From positions 1-13,915 of the forward strand of contig JAGVHJ010000560.1 in NCBI GenBank assembly GCA_020056645.1: a stretch of 13,915 bases of DNA, written 5' to 3'. The DNA is from Desulfobacterales bacterium (GTDB lineage Bacteria; Desulfobacterota; Desulfobacteria; Desulfobacterales; JAHIVH01). The first letter of the stretch is position 1. Every line of letters begins with the position of its first letter. The position numbers and the translations under genes are program-made. Below, one piece after another: positions 13,414-13,915 of the stretch. The notes under the pieces are model-generated. The model did no database searches and was not told where the DNA came from. It saw only the letters and a list, made by a program, of their open reading frames with translations.

Positions 13414-13915
13414 ATGGCGCCCAAAAAAAAACCGCAAAGAAAAAAGCCCCGAAGACAAAAGCTGATCTGAAAGCCAGCCCGGAAACCACGATCGAAAAAA
13501 AAGCTGACGCCGATCCTCATGTATCAGACGACGCAAACGATCAAAAAATAACCGAAGAAGAGAAAAAAGCGGAAGAGGCCCGAAAAGCCGAGGCCGAGAG
13601 CGTAGCCGAAGCGGCGAGAAAGGCCGAAGAGGAGCGGATCGCGCTTGAGGCCAAAAAGGCGGAGGAGGTCCGGCTCCTGGAGGAAAAAAGAAAAGCGGAA
13701 GAGGCGGTCCGAAAGGCTGAAGAAGAACGCGCCGCCGAAGCCGCAAGAATAGCCGAGGCCGAAAGAGCAGCCGAAGCGGCAAGGAAGGCCGAAGAGGAGC
13801 GACTCGCGCTTGAGGCCAAAAAGGCGGAGGAGGCCCGGCTCCTGGAGGAAAAAAGAAAAGCGGAAGAGGCGGTCCGAAAGGCTGAAGAAGAACGCGCCGC
13901 CGAAGCCGCAAGAAT
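13414..13915 (+). CDS. Lys/Ala/Glu-rich coiled-coil (TolA-like composition) protein, frame broken at two A9 tracts, 3' end outside window
   Basis: An ATG at 13414 with GAGGAA (13405-13410) just upstream starts MAPKKK but stops at 13462-13464 after 16 codons. A second frame is open from 13361 to 13504, and a third from 13470 to the window end. They join into one protein if each of the two nine-A tracts (13423-13431 and 13494-13502) is read as one base shorter. The joined product begins with a Lys-rich head, then APKTKADLKASPETTIEKK, an acidic patch, and then long helical repeats (KAEEARKAEAE, ALEAKKAEE, LLEEKRKAEEA). There is no signal peptide or membrane segment at the start, so a cytoplasmic filament or scaffold is possible, but no function can be assigned. 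Either both tracts carry sequencing errors, or the gene is broken, or slippage on A9 restores the frame. Confidence 0.55.
13423..13431 (+). other. First A9 tract, frame-shifting site
   Basis: Nine consecutive A bases follow ATGGCGCCC. Reading them as eight moves the ATG frame into the frame that stays open through 13504. Confidence 0.5.
13494..13502 (+). other. Second A9 tract, frame-shifting site
   Basis: Nine consecutive A bases follow ACGATCG. Reading them as eight moves the middle frame, which otherwise stops at the TGA at 13505, into the long coiled-coil frame that continues to the window end. Confidence 0.5.
13605..13915 (+). repeat. 165-bp (55-codon) in-frame tandem repeat in the coiled-coil gene
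   Basis: The unit starting at 13605 recurs at 13770. Over the 146 bases of the second copy inside the window I count five mismatches. The repeat unit encodes AEAARKAEEER, ALEAKKAEE, LLEEKRKAEEAVRKAEEERA. An 18-base piece before 13605 matches the end of the unit with a few changes, indicating an older, partial copy. The array continues beyond the window. Confidence 0.85.

Noticed and set aside
13351..13911. Long minus-strand open frame over the coiled-coil gene (186 residues)
   Set aside because: It translates to Pro/Leu/Arg-rich low-complexity sequence, the mirror image of GAA/GCC/AAA-rich codons on the plus strand. The plus strand has the promoter, ribosome site and helical pattern.

Overview
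The window looks like chromosomal DNA of a Gram-negative bacterium with a complex envelope. The evidence is an inner-membrane RND permease, a periplasmic LolA-like protein and an outer-membrane beta-barrel, all on one strand. Gene style (RND/MMPL permease, 'outer membrane lipoprotein-sorting protein' and DUF1302-type barrel in a row, Lys/Glu-rich proteins, long A-runs) suggests a sulfate-reducer-like deltaproteobacterium (Desulfobacterota). That placement is inference, because the window holds no phylogenetic marker.

Layout. Positions 1-131 (minus) hold the 5' end of a flavodoxin/NADPH-dependent FMN reductase-like gene that runs off the left edge. Positions 132-541 are a divergent control region. 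It has a sigma70-type promoter on the minus strand (294-322) whose spacer contains a palindrome, and a near-consensus sigma70-type promoter on the plus strand (418-446). Positions 542-2959 encode an 805-aa RND/MMPL-type permease. After 23 bases, 2983-3804 encodes a 273-aa secreted LolA-like protein. A 327-base gap (3805-4131) contains a stem-loop and a 78-bp segment bounded by perfect 12-bp inverted repeats. Positions 4132-13164 encode one 3010-residue protein. It has a signal peptide, eleven copies of a ~171-residue concanavalin A-like (jelly-roll, lectin/thrombospondin-C-like) domain, a proline-rich linker after copy 2, a charged coiled coil after copy 4, and a C-terminal ~400-residue DUF1302-type outer-membrane barrel ending in Phe. 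Positions 13165-13413 are AT-rich and hold a sigma70-type promoter (13308-13336). From 13414 to the right edge lies a Lys/Ala/Glu-rich coiled-coil gene. It has a good start and ribosome site, but its frame is broken at two separate nine-A tracts, and it carries an almost identical 165-bp in-frame tandem duplication.

How the genes may work together. RND permease, LolA-like periplasmic carrier and DUF1302-type barrel are known to co-occur and are thought to move lipids or other hydrophobic molecules across the envelope. Here the barrel partner is fused to a very large array of carbohydrate-binding-like domains. This suggests either a lipid/glycan export machine with a huge periplasmic or surface-displayed binding arm, or a barrel-anchored adhesin built on an autotransporter-like plan. 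This fusion is the strongest candidate for something undescribed in the window.
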